From Schleiferiaceae bacterium (GTDB lineage Bacteria > Bacteroidota > Bacteroidia > Flavobacteriales > Schleiferiaceae): a DNA stretch of 64,000 nucleotides. Positions 1 through 8,497 of this stretch are shown here, one piece after another; the first letter of the stretch is position 1, and each line of letters opens with the position of its first letter. Position numbers and translations under genes: made by a program. Below the pieces are notes generated by a model that had not been told where the DNA came from, searched no databases, and was given only the letters and a program-made list of their open reading frames with translations. The stretch is taken from assembly GCA_029254375.1 (NCBI GenBank), contig JAQWXR010000021.1:1-64000 (forward strand), read 5' to 3'.

Positions 1-744
1 CGGGCACGACTTGTGCTTTCCGGTGCAGCCCCAATCCGAGCGAGTTTGCTCGAAGAATTTGCCACGTTGGGTATCCATATTCAGGAAGTCTACGGAATGA
101 CCGAAAACCTAGGTATATCCACCGTGAATTTCCGCGGAAAAGTGAAAATAGGTACTGTGGGGCAAGCCTTTTCGGGCATGGAGGTGCGGATTGGAGAGGG
201 GAATGAGGTCCTAGTCAAGGGACCCACCTGCACATTGGGCTATTACAAAGAACCCTTGAAAACGGCCGAACTTTTTGAGGGAGGTTACTTGCACACCGGG
301 GACTGTGGAAGCATTGATTCTGAAGGCTACCTAACGATTACGGGGCGAATCAAGGATATCTTTAAAACCTCTAAAGGCAAATATGTCGCACCGGCCCCCA
401 TAGAAAATCTGTTAATGGCCAATGACGACATGGCGCAAGTATGCGTGGCGGGATTTAATCTCCCACAGCCTGTAGCCCTAGCTGTGCTTACAGAGGAGGC
501 GCGCACATCCGATCGAAAGCCGATTTATCTAAACGCCAAAGCGCTTTTAGCCGCTATAAATGAAGGGTTGACTGCACATGAGAGACTATCCAAACTCATA
601 TGGGTTTCAGAAGACTGGACCGTGGAAAATGGATTCCTCACGCCGAGTTTGAAGATCAAACGGAACGTCGTGGAGGCTTTTTATATGGAACGGATTAGCG
701 CCGCAATGGATTCCCCTAAATCCGTTGTTTTCTTTGAGGCCTAA
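1..744 (+). CDS. AMP-forming long-chain acyl-CoA synthetase, C-terminal part (5' end outside window)
   Basis: The open frame runs in from the left edge, so only about the last 247 residues are seen. The adenylate-forming enzyme signature is clear: a GMTEN motif near fragment residues 32-36, a YLHTGD motif followed by GYLTITGR, then KDIFKTSKGKYVAP, which matches the hinge and C-terminal lid of long-chain fatty acid-CoA ligases. In this family the enzyme activates a fatty acid as acyl-AMP and transfers it to coenzyme A. The substrate cannot be read from the fragment. It ends 26 bases before coaX, which has its own promoter. The family is certain and the fatty-acyl specificity is an inference. 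Confidence 0.85.
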   Translation, partial: RARLVLSGAAPIRASLLEEFATLGIHIQEVYGMTENLGISTVNFRGKVKIGTVGQAFSGMEVRIGEGNEVLVKGPTCTLGYYKEPLKTAELFEGGYLHTGDCGSIDSEGYLTITGRIKDIFKTSKGKYVAPAPIENLLMANDDMAQVCVAGFNLPQPVALAVLTEEARTSDRKPIYLNAKALLAAINEGLTAHERLSKLIWVSEDWTVENGFLTPSLKIKRNVVEAFYMERISAAMDSPKSVVFFEA

Positions 745-765
745 GCTCTTCGAGACCTACCTTTG
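734..765 (+). promoter_or_regulatory. Bacteroidota-type promoter of coaX, with almost no leader
   Basis: TTG at 734-736 is followed after 21 bases by TACCTTTG at 758-765, which matches the Bacteroidota -33/-7 consensus TTG N17-23 TAnnTTTG. The coaX ATG begins only five bases after the -7 box, so transcription would start at or next to the start codon. The transcript start is inferred, not seen. Confidence 0.6.
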
Positions 766-770
766 AGCAT

Positions 771-1475
771 ATGTTAAGCGCAGTCGAATTAGGGAATACC
801 CGAACCAAAGTCTGTCGATTTAACGCTAAGGGTGAGCAGATGGCAGACACTCGCCACTATGACGGTGGGCATACGATTTGGCAGAATGAAATTCCGATAG
901 GCGATATTCTGCGTATAGCAAATACAGCGGCTGTAGACTTGGCTTCTTCTTTCGAGGATCAGATCGTCACGTTGTCGAATCCCTGGCCTTTCCTTTTTGA
1001 CTGTTCTCCCCAAATTGGTATCGACCGTTGTTTGGCTGCGCTAGGGGCAAGGCAAAAGAAGGCCGAAGGGAGTATTGCAGTTATTTCATGTGGAACCTGT
1101 TTGACAGCCACTCTTTTGACTGAGGACAATACTCTTCTAGGGGGTCCAATATCTCCAGGGTGGTCCACGCGTCTACAATCCATGGCGGATTATGCCCCGG
1201 CATTACCTCGATTACTTCCCGCGATCCAACACCTCTCGTCCAAAGGAAGTCAGAGCACTCAGGACAGTATGTTGCAGGGTTCATTTGGCGGAATGCTCGC
1301 GGAGATAGAGCACATTATTAGGGTTTGGAGGCAAGAATACCCGAATTTGACCGTTTTTTTAACTGGAGGGGATGGCCCGGCTTTTGCTAAACCATTGGAA
1401 AGCGGCATATTTGCGGCTTCGAATTTGGAGGCCCTCGGGCTTTATGCTCAGTACAACTATGAACAAAATCTCTAG
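771..1475 (+). CDS. coaX: Type III pantothenate kinase (CoaX) family protein, catalytic residues substituted
   Basis: At 234 residues it has the ASKHA-fold layout of CoaX, which phosphorylates pantothenate in coenzyme A synthesis. Recognisable motifs are LGNTRTK at 7-13, GIDR at 83-86, an SCGTCLT segment at 106-112, LGGPISPG, and a late LTGGDG. Key positions differ from the family: the phosphate-loop Asp of DxGNT is Glu6, the catalytic Asp of the D-x-G-T motif is Ser106, and the Asp two or three residues later in that motif is Thr114. Activity is therefore doubtful; it may be a degenerate or repurposed CoaX. The 3' end overlaps the next gene by 17 bases. Confidence 0.8.
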   Translation: MLSAVELGNTRTKVCRFNAKGEQMADTRHYDGGHTIWQNEIPIGDILRIANTAAVDLASSFEDQIVTLSNPWPFLFDCSPQIGIDRCLAALGARQKKAEGSIAVISCGTCLTATLLTEDNTLLGGPISPGWSTRLQSMADYAPALPRLLPAIQHLSSKGSQSTQDSMLQGSFGGMLAEIEHIIRVWRQEYPNLTVFLTGGDGPAFAKPLESGIFAASNLEALGLYAQYNYEQNL

Positions 1476-2814
1476 AGTCCTCGCCATCCTCCTGCTCAGC
1501 GTTGGGGCATTCACTACGTTCGCTCAAAGTGGAGGGGTAAGCCCGTATTCCTACTATGGGCATGGCTTGACTCAGCCAAATGCCTTTGCTTTCCATCAAT
1601 TACTTGGCGGTACCCAGGCGGCCTCTCAATCAAAATTATATGTCAATCCAGGTCAGCCTGCGAGCTATGCGCACATCCGTTATACGACCTTAGATTTAGG
1701 TGGAACCTATCAAGGAATTCACCAGCAAACTCAGTCTGCAGGACTTTGGAACACGACGGGTGGATTCCGAAACATGGGGGTCGCATTCCCTCTCCAAAAG
1801 TGGATGGGCTTTTCTGCGGGGATCATGCCTTATTCTCTCGCTGGGTATGACATGCTCACTAATGGGACCGACGCAGATTTTGGAACATACACGCGTCAAT
1901 ACCAAGGAAAAGGGGGATATAACAAGGCCCATTTCGGTGTCGGGTTGACTACGCTGAAATACCTCTCCCTTGGCTTCAATGCCAACTATATATTTGGTTC
2001 ATTGGATCAACAAAGCAACTTGATATTTACGAACAATCAGTTTAACTCCGTGCGCTTGAGCGAACGGACTCTGGCGAGCGACTGGATGTGGGATGCAGGA
2101 GCACAACTGCGCATTCCAAGCGGTTCAATTCAGACCGTTATCGGATTTACTCTACGCAACAGTGCCTCGATTCAAAGTAGCTTTAGCGATGTGAGCTACA
2201 CATACATTCAAAATGGTTCAGGATCCGAAACGCCTTTGGATACGGGACGAGCCCAACTGAATCAAGCGGGATTTATCCATATCCCAAGTCAAATGTCGGT
2301 GGGCGTAGAATTCTCTAAGCCCATCGAGAATTTGCCGATTAATGCGTGGACCTTTGGGCTACAATACCAAATCACGGAGCAAATGGAATTGTTGCCTTTT
2401 TGGACCGGAAATCTACCTTGGATTTCTTCAGAACCCTGGACGCCTACGTACGCAGAAAATGGTCAGCGCTATTCGGTTTCAGCATCTATGATTCCATCTT
2501 TGGCGCTTCCAAAGCGTCGACTAAAATCCTATGGTGCAGAGGTGGCCTATCGTGCACATTTTCAGTTTGAAAATACCGGTTTAGTCCTCAACGACACACC
2601 TATTCAAGCGTGGCAATGTGGTTTGGGTGTAGGTCTTCCCCTAGGAGGCCGAGCCATTTTGCCCGGAGACGTTAAATTTGCCACCCTTCACATTGGGGCC
2701 CAAGTGGGCAATTATGGAAGCAAACAGAATAATTTGATCAACGAATTCTATACTCAAGCCGTGATTGGAGTGACCCTTAATGATCAATGGTTTATCAAAT
2801 TCAAATACCGTTAA
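1459..2814 (+). CDS. Putative outer-membrane beta-barrel protein of Bacteroidota
   Basis: 451 residues starting at ATG 1459; an in-frame ATG at 1444 would add five residues. The chosen start gives a clean signal peptide (MNKISRVLAILLLSVGAF, cleavage near FAQ-SG). The mature part begins with an SPYSYYGHG motif often seen in Bacteroidota outer-membrane proteins, and continues with alternating aromatic and polar strands, many glycines, and a final strand ending in FKYR, as expected of a beta-barrel inserted by BamA. No specific transport function is recognisable. It overlaps coaX by 17 bases and is followed after five bases by a TPR protein, so it is part of the envelope cluster. Confidence 0.7.
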   Translation: MNKISRVLAILLLSVGAFTTFAQSGGVSPYSYYGHGLTQPNAFAFHQLLGGTQAASQSKLYVNPGQPASYAHIRYTTLDLGGTYQGIHQQTQSAGLWNTTGGFRNMGVAFPLQKWMGFSAGIMPYSLAGYDMLTNGTDADFGTYTRQYQGKGGYNKAHFGVGLTTLKYLSLGFNANYIFGSLDQQSNLIFTNNQFNSVRLSERTLASDWMWDAGAQLRIPSGSIQTVIGFTLRNSASIQSSFSDVSYTYIQNGSGSETPLDTGRAQLNQAGFIHIPSQMSVGVEFSKPIENLPINAWTFGLQYQITEQMELLPFWTGNLPWISSEPWTPTYAENGQRYSVSASMIPSLALPKRRLKSYGAEVAYRAHFQFENTGLVLNDTPIQAWQCGLGVGLPLGGRAILPGDVKFATLHIGAQVGNYGSKQNNLINEFYTQAVIGVTLNDQWFIKFKYR

Positions 2815-2819
2815 TACGT

Positions 2820-4223
2820 ATGAAGCGCTTACTGATTACCTGTCTCGCGTTGATTTCATTTGGCGCCCAAGCTCAGAAATGGGGCCCTACAGAAGCCGAT
2901 AGCACCCGTTGTTTTGAGAATTACAACAACTTTGGATCCTTGTGCAACAACAAAGAATACCTACAGGCATATGAGCCATGGTTGATGGTTTACAGCACCT
3001 GCCCACAGGCGAGTGAGGTGGTCTATAAGTTTGCGCCGAAAATTTTTGATGCCAAAATCAATCTAGAAAAAGATACGGACAAGAAGGAAGAATTGATTGT
3101 CGCATTGATGAAAATGTATGATGATTGGATTTTGTATTACCCGGGCAATGAAGCCAAGATTCTGGGGCAAAAGGCCAACGACCACTACGATTACTATCCC
3201 GAGGATTCGTACACGGCCTTTCAAATGTTCAATGCTGCCTTGGCGGTCAATCCCGGAGATATTCAGCCGCTCTACTTGAACAACTATTTCAATACCGCCA
3301 TCGCACTGTATAAGTTAGATACCTTGGGTTCTGAAGGTTTGCTAAATGCGTATGGCGCTGTCGGAGAGGCCATTGAGCTGCAAACGAACAATTGGAATCT
3401 TGAAATCACGTCGCTCACAGAGAAAGATACCTTGGGCACGATTTCTGCGAGAGAGAAGCGAGTATTAGATATTGACAAACGCTTGCTCGAGCAGTCCAAC
3501 AAACTCATCGGCAATATTGAGCGTGGACTTGCTCCGCTGTTGACCTGTGACCGACTGGGCTTAATCTATAACCAAGAAAACCTTGACAAGCATGCGGGCG
3601 ATGCCGCCTGGTTGCGCCGTGCAGAGAAAATGCTTTCCAAGGAGCGCAGTGATACCTCCGGCAGTTCTGATTGTACAGATAATCCTATCTACTACCTCGT
3701 AGCGCAATCTTTGTATGATTTGGACCCAACGTCTCAGGCGGCTCGTTCGATGGGTGTTTTGAGTATCAAAAATGAAAAATATGAAGATGCGATTTTGTAC
3801 TTCACGGATGCGATTTCTCAAGAAGCTGATCCGCTCAAGAAATCACGTGACTACCTCCGCCTAGCAGCCATTCACTTGAAGTTGGGCAACTTGTCTGCAT
3901 CCAAAAGTGATTGTGCGAATGCAATCCGCGCCAATGAAATTTCTGGGGATGCCTATCTCATGTGGGCCAATGTTTATGCCTCAGCAGCGGGCTCCTGCGG
4001 TAATAACGTGTTCGAAAAAAATGCCGTCTACTGGGCAGCCATTGACAAAGCATCTCGCGCCAAGCAAGTGGATCCAAACTTGACTGGTCGCGCGGACAAA
4101 CTCATTGCTGCATTTCGTAAAGGCATTCCGGATAAGTCTATTTCTTTCCAATTCAATCAAAAGGAAGGCGATCGCTACACCATCGGATGTTGGATCAACG
4201 AAACTGTAACCGTACGTTTCTAA
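2820..4223 (+). CDS. Exported tetratricopeptide-repeat protein
   Basis: 467 residues from ATG 2820, chosen because it begins the signal peptide MKRLLITCLALISFGAQAQ; the open frame extends slightly upstream without support. The mature protein is helical with TPR-like units: a segment near residues 120-165 (YPEDSYTAFQMFNAAL) and a clearer C-terminal pair around residues 300-390 (EKYEDAILYFTDAI, then LRLAAIHLKLGN). It would act in the periplasm or at the outer membrane as a protein-interaction scaffold. Its stop codon overlaps the lptC start (TAATG), so the two are probably translationally coupled. Partner proteins are unknown; an envelope-assembly role is inferred from the neighbours. Confidence 0.7.
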   Translation: MKRLLITCLALISFGAQAQKWGPTEADSTRCFENYNNFGSLCNNKEYLQAYEPWLMVYSTCPQASEVVYKFAPKIFDAKINLEKDTDKKEELIVALMKMYDDWILYYPGNEAKILGQKANDHYDYYPEDSYTAFQMFNAALAVNPGDIQPLYLNNYFNTAIALYKLDTLGSEGLLNAYGAVGEAIELQTNNWNLEITSLTEKDTLGTISAREKRVLDIDKRLLEQSNKLIGNIERGLAPLLTCDRLGLIYNQENLDKHAGDAAWLRRAEKMLSKERSDTSGSSDCTDNPIYYLVAQSLYDLDPTSQAARSMGVLSIKNEKYEDAILYFTDAISQEADPLKKSRDYLRLAAIHLKLGNLSASKSDCANAIRANEISGDAYLMWANVYASAAGSCGNNVFEKNAVYWAAIDKASRAKQVDPNLTGRADKLIAAFRKGIPDKSISFQFNQKEGDRYTIGCWINETVTVRF

Positions 4224-4801
4224 TGCACCTTCGTCGAACAAGACTAATTTTTTTCAAGGGAGCCTTCGTGGCTCCCTTGCTGTTTCTATATCTCGCGTGT
4301 TCGAATGATGAAGTCGCGGTAAGTCAGCTGGCCCAATCGTTTCATGGCGCAATGATTGAGCAAGAAAATGTTCGAATTACCTACAGTGATTCTGGATTGT
4401 CCAAAATTCGAGTGGTGGCGGGCGTACTTGAAGATTTTTCTGAAGAAGAGGAGCTTCCGCGTCAAGTGTTCCGCAAGGGATTTCGCGTTAGTATTTTGGC
4501 TTCGGATGGCCAAGAATCTGGTTTTGTGAAAGCAGAGAAAGCCCTACGCCGCTTGAAAGATCAAGTTTGGGTACTTAGCGGAAATGTGGAAGTTCAGCAA
4601 GAAGGAGGCAATTCCTTGTACACGGATGCCATGGAATGGGATCGAATGAATCAAGAATTCCGCAGTGAATCCAAAGTCCGTATTATCGATAAAGGCGAAG
4701 AAGTTCAAGGAAAGGGATTTACAGCCAAGGAAGATTTGTCCCAATACACCATCTTTGCAGTGTCGGGTCACTTTGAGGGCGACGAAAACTATAGAGAATG
4801 A
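4223..4801 (+). CDS. lptC: LPS export protein LptC-like lipoprotein
   Basis: 192 residues. LptC links the LptB2FG transporter to the periplasmic LptA bridge in lipopolysaccharide export. The start at 4223 overlaps the previous stop (TAATG) and gives a hydrophobic segment ending in LYLACSNDE, a plausible though imperfect lipobox with Cys near residue 27. The mature part has the LptC/OstA pattern: beta-strands such as KGFRVSILASDG, then KDQVWVLSGNVEVQ, TDAMEWDRMNQEF and KGEEVQGKGF, the usual order in these jellyroll proteins. The call rests on this pattern and on position next to a CNNM protein, a common Bacteroidota arrangement. It overlaps the next gene by four bases. Confidence 0.75.
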   Translation: MHLRRTRLIFFKGAFVAPLLFLYLACSNDEVAVSQLAQSFHGAMIEQENVRITYSDSGLSKIRVVAGVLEDFSEEEELPRQVFRKGFRVSILASDGQESGFVKAEKALRRLKDQVWVLSGNVEVQQEGGNSLYTDAMEWDRMNQEFRSESKVRIIDKGEEVQGKGFTAKEDLSQYTIFAVSGHFEGDENYRE

Positions 4802-5031
4802 AACCAACCTTTTATCGCCGCAGTCTGCGCACCGTTGAATGGGTGTGGCTGGTCATTGGATTGCTATCCATGGAGACCATCTACAGTCAATGGGATGTAG
4901 ATCGGAATAAATCCTACATGTTCATTCTCTTTGCCTTCTTGGGATTCTTTATGTTTGGTTTGCGTAGGAAACAACGTAAGACCATGGAGGCGCGTTGGAA
5001 ATCCAACGACGACGCTTCTAAACAGTCATGA
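4798..5031 (+). CDS. Small two-helix membrane protein
   Basis: 77 residues with two hydrophobic segments, about residues 14-30 (VEWVWLVIGLLSMETIY) and 40-55 (YMFILFAFLGFFMFGL), followed by a basic stretch (RRKQRK) and a polar tail. This fits a small inner-membrane hairpin with its C-terminus in the cytoplasm. The start overlaps the lptC stop and the stop overlaps the next start, each by four bases (ATGA), so it is a real gene embedded in the operon. I recognise no named family. Its place between lptC and the CNNM gene suggests an envelope or ion-related accessory role, which is only inference. Confidence 0.7.
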   Translation: MKPTFYRRSLRTVEWVWLVIGLLSMETIYSQWDVDRNKSYMFILFAFLGFFMFGLRRKQRKTMEARWKSNDDASKQS

Positions 5032-6272
5032 ACGAAGCACTCTCTTTACTTGTTGCACTGGTATGCTCTGCATTCTTTTCAGGGATGGAGATTGCCTATT
5101 TGAGTGCCAACCGACTCCAAATTGAAATTGAAACTAAGCGCGCCACCTTGCCTGGTCGCTGGCTGGGCTATCTGATTGCACACCCTGGGCATTTTATTGG
5201 GGCCATGTTGATGGGAAACACCCTGGCCCTTGTGTTAGTTGGTCTTAAAACAGCGGCACTCCTAGATCCTTGGCTATTTAAATTCATGGAAACGGGATGG
5301 GCTGTGGTCATAGAGACCCTCGGTTCCACACTGGTAGTCCTGTTTGTCGCAGAATACCTCCCCAAAGCCTTTTTCCGCCATCGAGCGAACGACTCACTTC
5401 GCTGGTTTACTGTCCCATTGATGGCCATCTACTTCATTCTGTGGCCTTTGGTCGAAGTATTGACACGCATTAGCCGAATGTTTTTACGCCGAATGGGACG
5501 CGACATTCAATCAGCCAAAGAACCTGTGGTTTTCGGCCGGGCAGATTTGGACCACTACCTGGAAGAGGGTAGTTCCGCTGAGGAGGTGGATCCGGAAATC
5601 GAACTTTTCCGAAATGCCTTAGATTTTGGGGATACCAAAGTTCGTTCCTGCATGGTCCCTAGGACAGAAATTTGTGCAGTGCCAGCAAGCATTGGCATGG
5701 AAGAACTCAGGGCTCAATTTACTGAAACAGGTTTTTCCAAACTCGTCGTATACCGTGAAACGATTGATGATGCCTTCTCCTATGTCCATGCTTTTGGTCT
5801 TTTTCGTCGTCCTAAGCGATTAGCGTCCATCTTGACACCCCTTTCCTTTGTGCCTGAAACGATGAGTGCTCAAGAGGTCTTCAAGATGTTGATTCGAGAG
5901 AAACGATCTATGGCCTCTGTCGTGGATGATTTAGGTTCATTAACCGGCATTGTGACCTTGGAGGACGTGGTAGAGGAACTATTTGGTGAGATTGATGATG
6001 AGCATGATAGCAACATCAGCACTGAGGAGGTTTTGCCCAATGGTTCATGGAGGCTTGACGCTTCATTGGAAGTCGATCATTTGAACGAGACCTATGGTTT
6101 TGACTGGCCCGAAGATGATGGGTACAGCACCTTGGGAGGATTAATCGCAGATCATTTGGGACATCTCCCGGTGGAGGGGGAGACACTTCAGCTCGAAAAT
6201 TGGGTATTCACCATCGAAACAATGGACGCTCAACGCATCGCTTGCGTGATTGTATCCATGGATCAGGATTAA
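5028..6272 (+). CDS. CNNM/CBS-domain membrane protein (HlyC/CorC family)
   Basis: 414 residues. The N-terminal part (about 1-140) is a CNNM (DUF21) membrane domain: a start resembling SAFFSGMEIAYLSANRL and a glycine-rich GAMLMGNTLALVLVG segment. A CBS pair follows at about 200-315 (VRSCMVPRTEICAVP, then IVTLEDVVEELFGEI). A CorC_HlyC C-terminal domain lies at about 330-412 (DGYSTLGGLIADHLGHLP). The family is linked to magnesium or other cation handling; the old hemolysin label is misleading. Bacteroidota GldE is a member, but I cannot say this copy is GldE, as no other gld gene is adjacent. It overlaps the preceding small gene by four bases. Confidence 0.85.
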   Translation: MNEALSLLVALVCSAFFSGMEIAYLSANRLQIEIETKRATLPGRWLGYLIAHPGHFIGAMLMGNTLALVLVGLKTAALLDPWLFKFMETGWAVVIETLGSTLVVLFVAEYLPKAFFRHRANDSLRWFTVPLMAIYFILWPLVEVLTRISRMFLRRMGRDIQSAKEPVVFGRADLDHYLEEGSSAEEVDPEIELFRNALDFGDTKVRSCMVPRTEICAVPASIGMEELRAQFTETGFSKLVVYRETIDDAFSYVHAFGLFRRPKRLASILTPLSFVPETMSAQEVFKMLIREKRSMASVVDDLGSLTGIVTLEDVVEELFGEIDDEHDSNISTEEVLPNGSWRLDASLEVDHLNETYGFDWPEDDGYSTLGGLIADHLGHLPVEGETLQLENWVFTIETMDAQRIACVIVSMDQD

Positions 6273-6310
6273 GACTTGTATTTCTTCATGGAGAAGGGCA
6301 ATCTGATTTG

Positions 6311-6318
6311 TATATTCG
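6311..6318 (+). promoter_or_regulatory. Possible -7 element for the PpiD-like gene
   Basis: TATATTCG differs from TAnnTTTG at one base and is followed by CAGCC, which resembles the GCAGTCC after the -7 boxes of rpsL and rpsA. It lies 21 bases before the start codon. No TTG sits at the right distance upstream, so this is weak; the gene could equally be read from the upstream operon, 67 bases away. Confidence 0.3.
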
Positions 6319-6339
6319 CAGCCTTATTTTCTACGCATT

Positions 6340-8421
6340 ATGGGTATGTTTGATCGCCTCCGTCGCCGTTCCGGCTTAGTTATCGTCGCCATTGGTTTTG
6401 CCTTGGGCGCCTTCATTTTGGGAGAGTTCTTCACTTCAGGTTCCGTTTTACTCAACGGAGATGCTGATGCTGTTGGATTTATCAATGGAGAGAAAGTTTC
6501 ATCTATGGACTTCAATCGAGAGATGGAAGACATGCGGTTGAACAATCCTCAAATGGCCAGCATGGGCGCGATGCAGCTTTCTCAGATGGTCTGGAATCAG
6601 CAATTGCAAAACCGTTTGATTGGTGAGCTTCAAGAAGAATTAGGCTTTACCATTTCATCGGATGAATTGTGGGATGCGATTATAAGCAACCCGAGCATTC
6701 AATCGATGGAAGGCTTCCGTGATCAGAATACGGGTCAATTCAATGTGGATTTACTCCGCAATGCCTTGGCAAACTTGCGTGACAACAAAGAGTCTAGCCA
6801 AGAAGCGACAGACCAATATTTGAACTGGGTCAATTTTGAAGGGGACGTTCGCAACGAGGCCCTATCAAATAAGTTCTATGCCGCGGTGAAGCAAGGGTTA
6901 CGTACACCAGTATCCCTGTATCAACACAGCCTCGCGCGTCAAACCCGCCAGGCAGAGATCGAATGGGCTGGGCTCCTCGTGAGTGGAGTAGAAGACTCTC
7001 TTGTGGATGTCTCCGAGGCGGATTATAAGGCAGTCTATGCCGAGAACAAAGAGAGTTTCAAAGTCATCAATGAATTGCGTGACATCTATTTTGCAAACTT
7101 CCCTATCGAGCCTTCTCAAGGAGATCGTGAAGGAGTCATCGCTGAAATGAATTCCATGCAAGCGGAGTTGGTGGTAAGTGTGGATGATTCTGCCTATGTG
7201 ATGGCCAACAGTGATGTCCCCTTTCAAGACGCATATTTCAGATTGGATCAGCTCGATGAGTCCTTAAAGACGGCGATCGATGGTCAATCTGCAGGCTATG
7301 TCAGCGGTCCGATTGAAATTGGACCTGGTTACCAAATCGTGAAGGTCATGAACCGTCGCAACATGCCTGACTCCGTTTCTGCTCGTCATATTTTAGTAGC
7401 TTTTGCTGGAGCCGAGCGCTCTCAAGCCACTCGTGATTTTGCTGAGGCAAAAACTATTGCAGATTCCATTTTAGCAGGTATCAATTCTGGAGCCTTGAAC
7501 TTTAATGCGGTCGCTACGACCTTTAACGATGACGTCGCCGCAGGCATGAAAGGTGGCGACCTGGGTTGGTTCAAATCGGGCATGATGGCCAAGCCTTTTG
7601 AAGATTATTGTTTCCGTAATGCTTCCGGCTCTACGGGTTTGGTGTTCACCAACTTTGGCTACCACATCATAAATGTTACCGGTCAACGAGGTGCAGTTCC
7701 ATCTGTACGTCTTGCGCAGGTCTTCCGTAGAGTGAATGTTTCCAAGGAAACAGAGCAGGGAATTTATACCCAGGCGGCAGAATTTGCCAAGGCTATTCAA
7801 ACAGGCGAAGACGCTCAAGCCGTGGCGAATCGTTTTAATGTAGCCCTTCTTCCAAATAAGAACACGTCAGCCACAGATCAAACGATTATTGGCTTAGGCG
7901 AGAGTCGTGAAGTTATTCGTTGGGCTTTCAATGCCGATCGCAATGTGAATGAGGTAGGCGTCATCAATAACAACTACCAGAGTTACGTTGTGACTCAGCT
8001 CACGGCGGTATACGAGCCAGGCTACAAGTCGGTCCAAGAATTGCGTGACGAGTTGCGCATGTTAGCAACAAATCGTGCAAAAGTTCTTTACCTCAAAGGG
8101 CAATGGGAGGCAAACAAGCCTGCCTCACAGAAAGCGACGGTGAGTTTATCCAGCGTTTTCTTACCAGGTGCTGGTCGCGAAGCGGTGGTGCTAGGCATGG
8201 CGCTAGGCTCATCTACGGGTTATAGTTCAGAGCTGATTGAAGGTTTGAATGGAGTGTATCAGTTTAATGTGCTCAACATCATTGAGAACCCCGGGTTGAA
8301 CACGAATGCTAGCGACGTCGCTGCCCAGAACAATCAACTCCGTCAGCGTGTGCAGTCCGCCTTATTCCAGGCATTGATTGACGGAGCTGATGTGCAAGAT
8401 TATCGCGGTAAGTTCTATTGA
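6340..8421 (+). CDS. ppiD: Membrane-anchored peptidyl-prolyl isomerase, PpiD/SurA-like
   Basis: 693 residues, close to the usual size of Bacteroidota PpiD-like proteins. One N-terminal membrane anchor (about residues 11-30, SGLVIVAIGFALGAFIL) is followed by a SurA_N-like helical region with the phrase FINGEKVSSMDFNREMEDM, and a parvulin (PPIC) domain at about 345-455, marked by SARHILVAF and GGDLGWFKSGMMAKPFEDYCF. A long C-terminal region follows. In this family the protein is a periplasmic folding helper for outer-membrane and secreted proteins. It ends the envelope cluster and is followed by a strong terminator shared with the convergent rodA. Confidence 0.88.
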   Translation: MGMFDRLRRRSGLVIVAIGFALGAFILGEFFTSGSVLLNGDADAVGFINGEKVSSMDFNREMEDMRLNNPQMASMGAMQLSQMVWNQQLQNRLIGELQEELGFTISSDELWDAIISNPSIQSMEGFRDQNTGQFNVDLLRNALANLRDNKESSQEATDQYLNWVNFEGDVRNEALSNKFYAAVKQGLRTPVSLYQHSLARQTRQAEIEWAGLLVSGVEDSLVDVSEADYKAVYAENKESFKVINELRDIYFANFPIEPSQGDREGVIAEMNSMQAELVVSVDDSAYVMANSDVPFQDAYFRLDQLDESLKTAIDGQSAGYVSGPIEIGPGYQIVKVMNRRNMPDSVSARHILVAFAGAERSQATRDFAEAKTIADSILAGINSGALNFNAVATTFNDDVAAGMKGGDLGWFKSGMMAKPFEDYCFRNASGSTGLVFTNFGYHIINVTGQRGAVPSVRLAQVFRRVNVSKETEQGIYTQAAEFAKAIQTGEDAQAVANRFNVALLPNKNTSATDQTIIGLGESREVIRWAFNADRNVNEVGVINNNYQSYVVTQLTAVYEPGYKSVQELRDELRMLATNRAKVLYLKGQWEANKPASQKATVSLSSVFLPGAGREAVVLGMALGSSTGYSSELIEGLNGVYQFNVLNIIENPGLNTNASDVAAQNNQLRQRVQSALFQALIDGADVQDYRGKFY

Positions 8422-8440
8422 TCATTTTCCCGTCAATGCA

Positions 8441-8475
8441 AAAAAAAGGGGCATCCGCATGGTGCCCCTTTTTTT
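8441..8475. terminator. Bidirectional intrinsic terminator between the PpiD-like gene and rodA
   Basis: An A-rich left flank with GGGGCA at 8448-8453, a nine-base loop, and TGCCCC at 8463-8468 followed by a run of eight T. The A and T runs pair as well, so it can work on both strands and serves the two converging transcripts. Confidence 0.85.
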
Positions 8476-8497
8476 ATTGAAGAGATTTAATTCGTTA

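Noticed and set aside
5028-6272. Naming the CNNM/CBS gene gldE because the genome has T9SS genes
   Set aside because: GldE is one member of a broad family, and no gld neighbour or distinguishing motif is present here.
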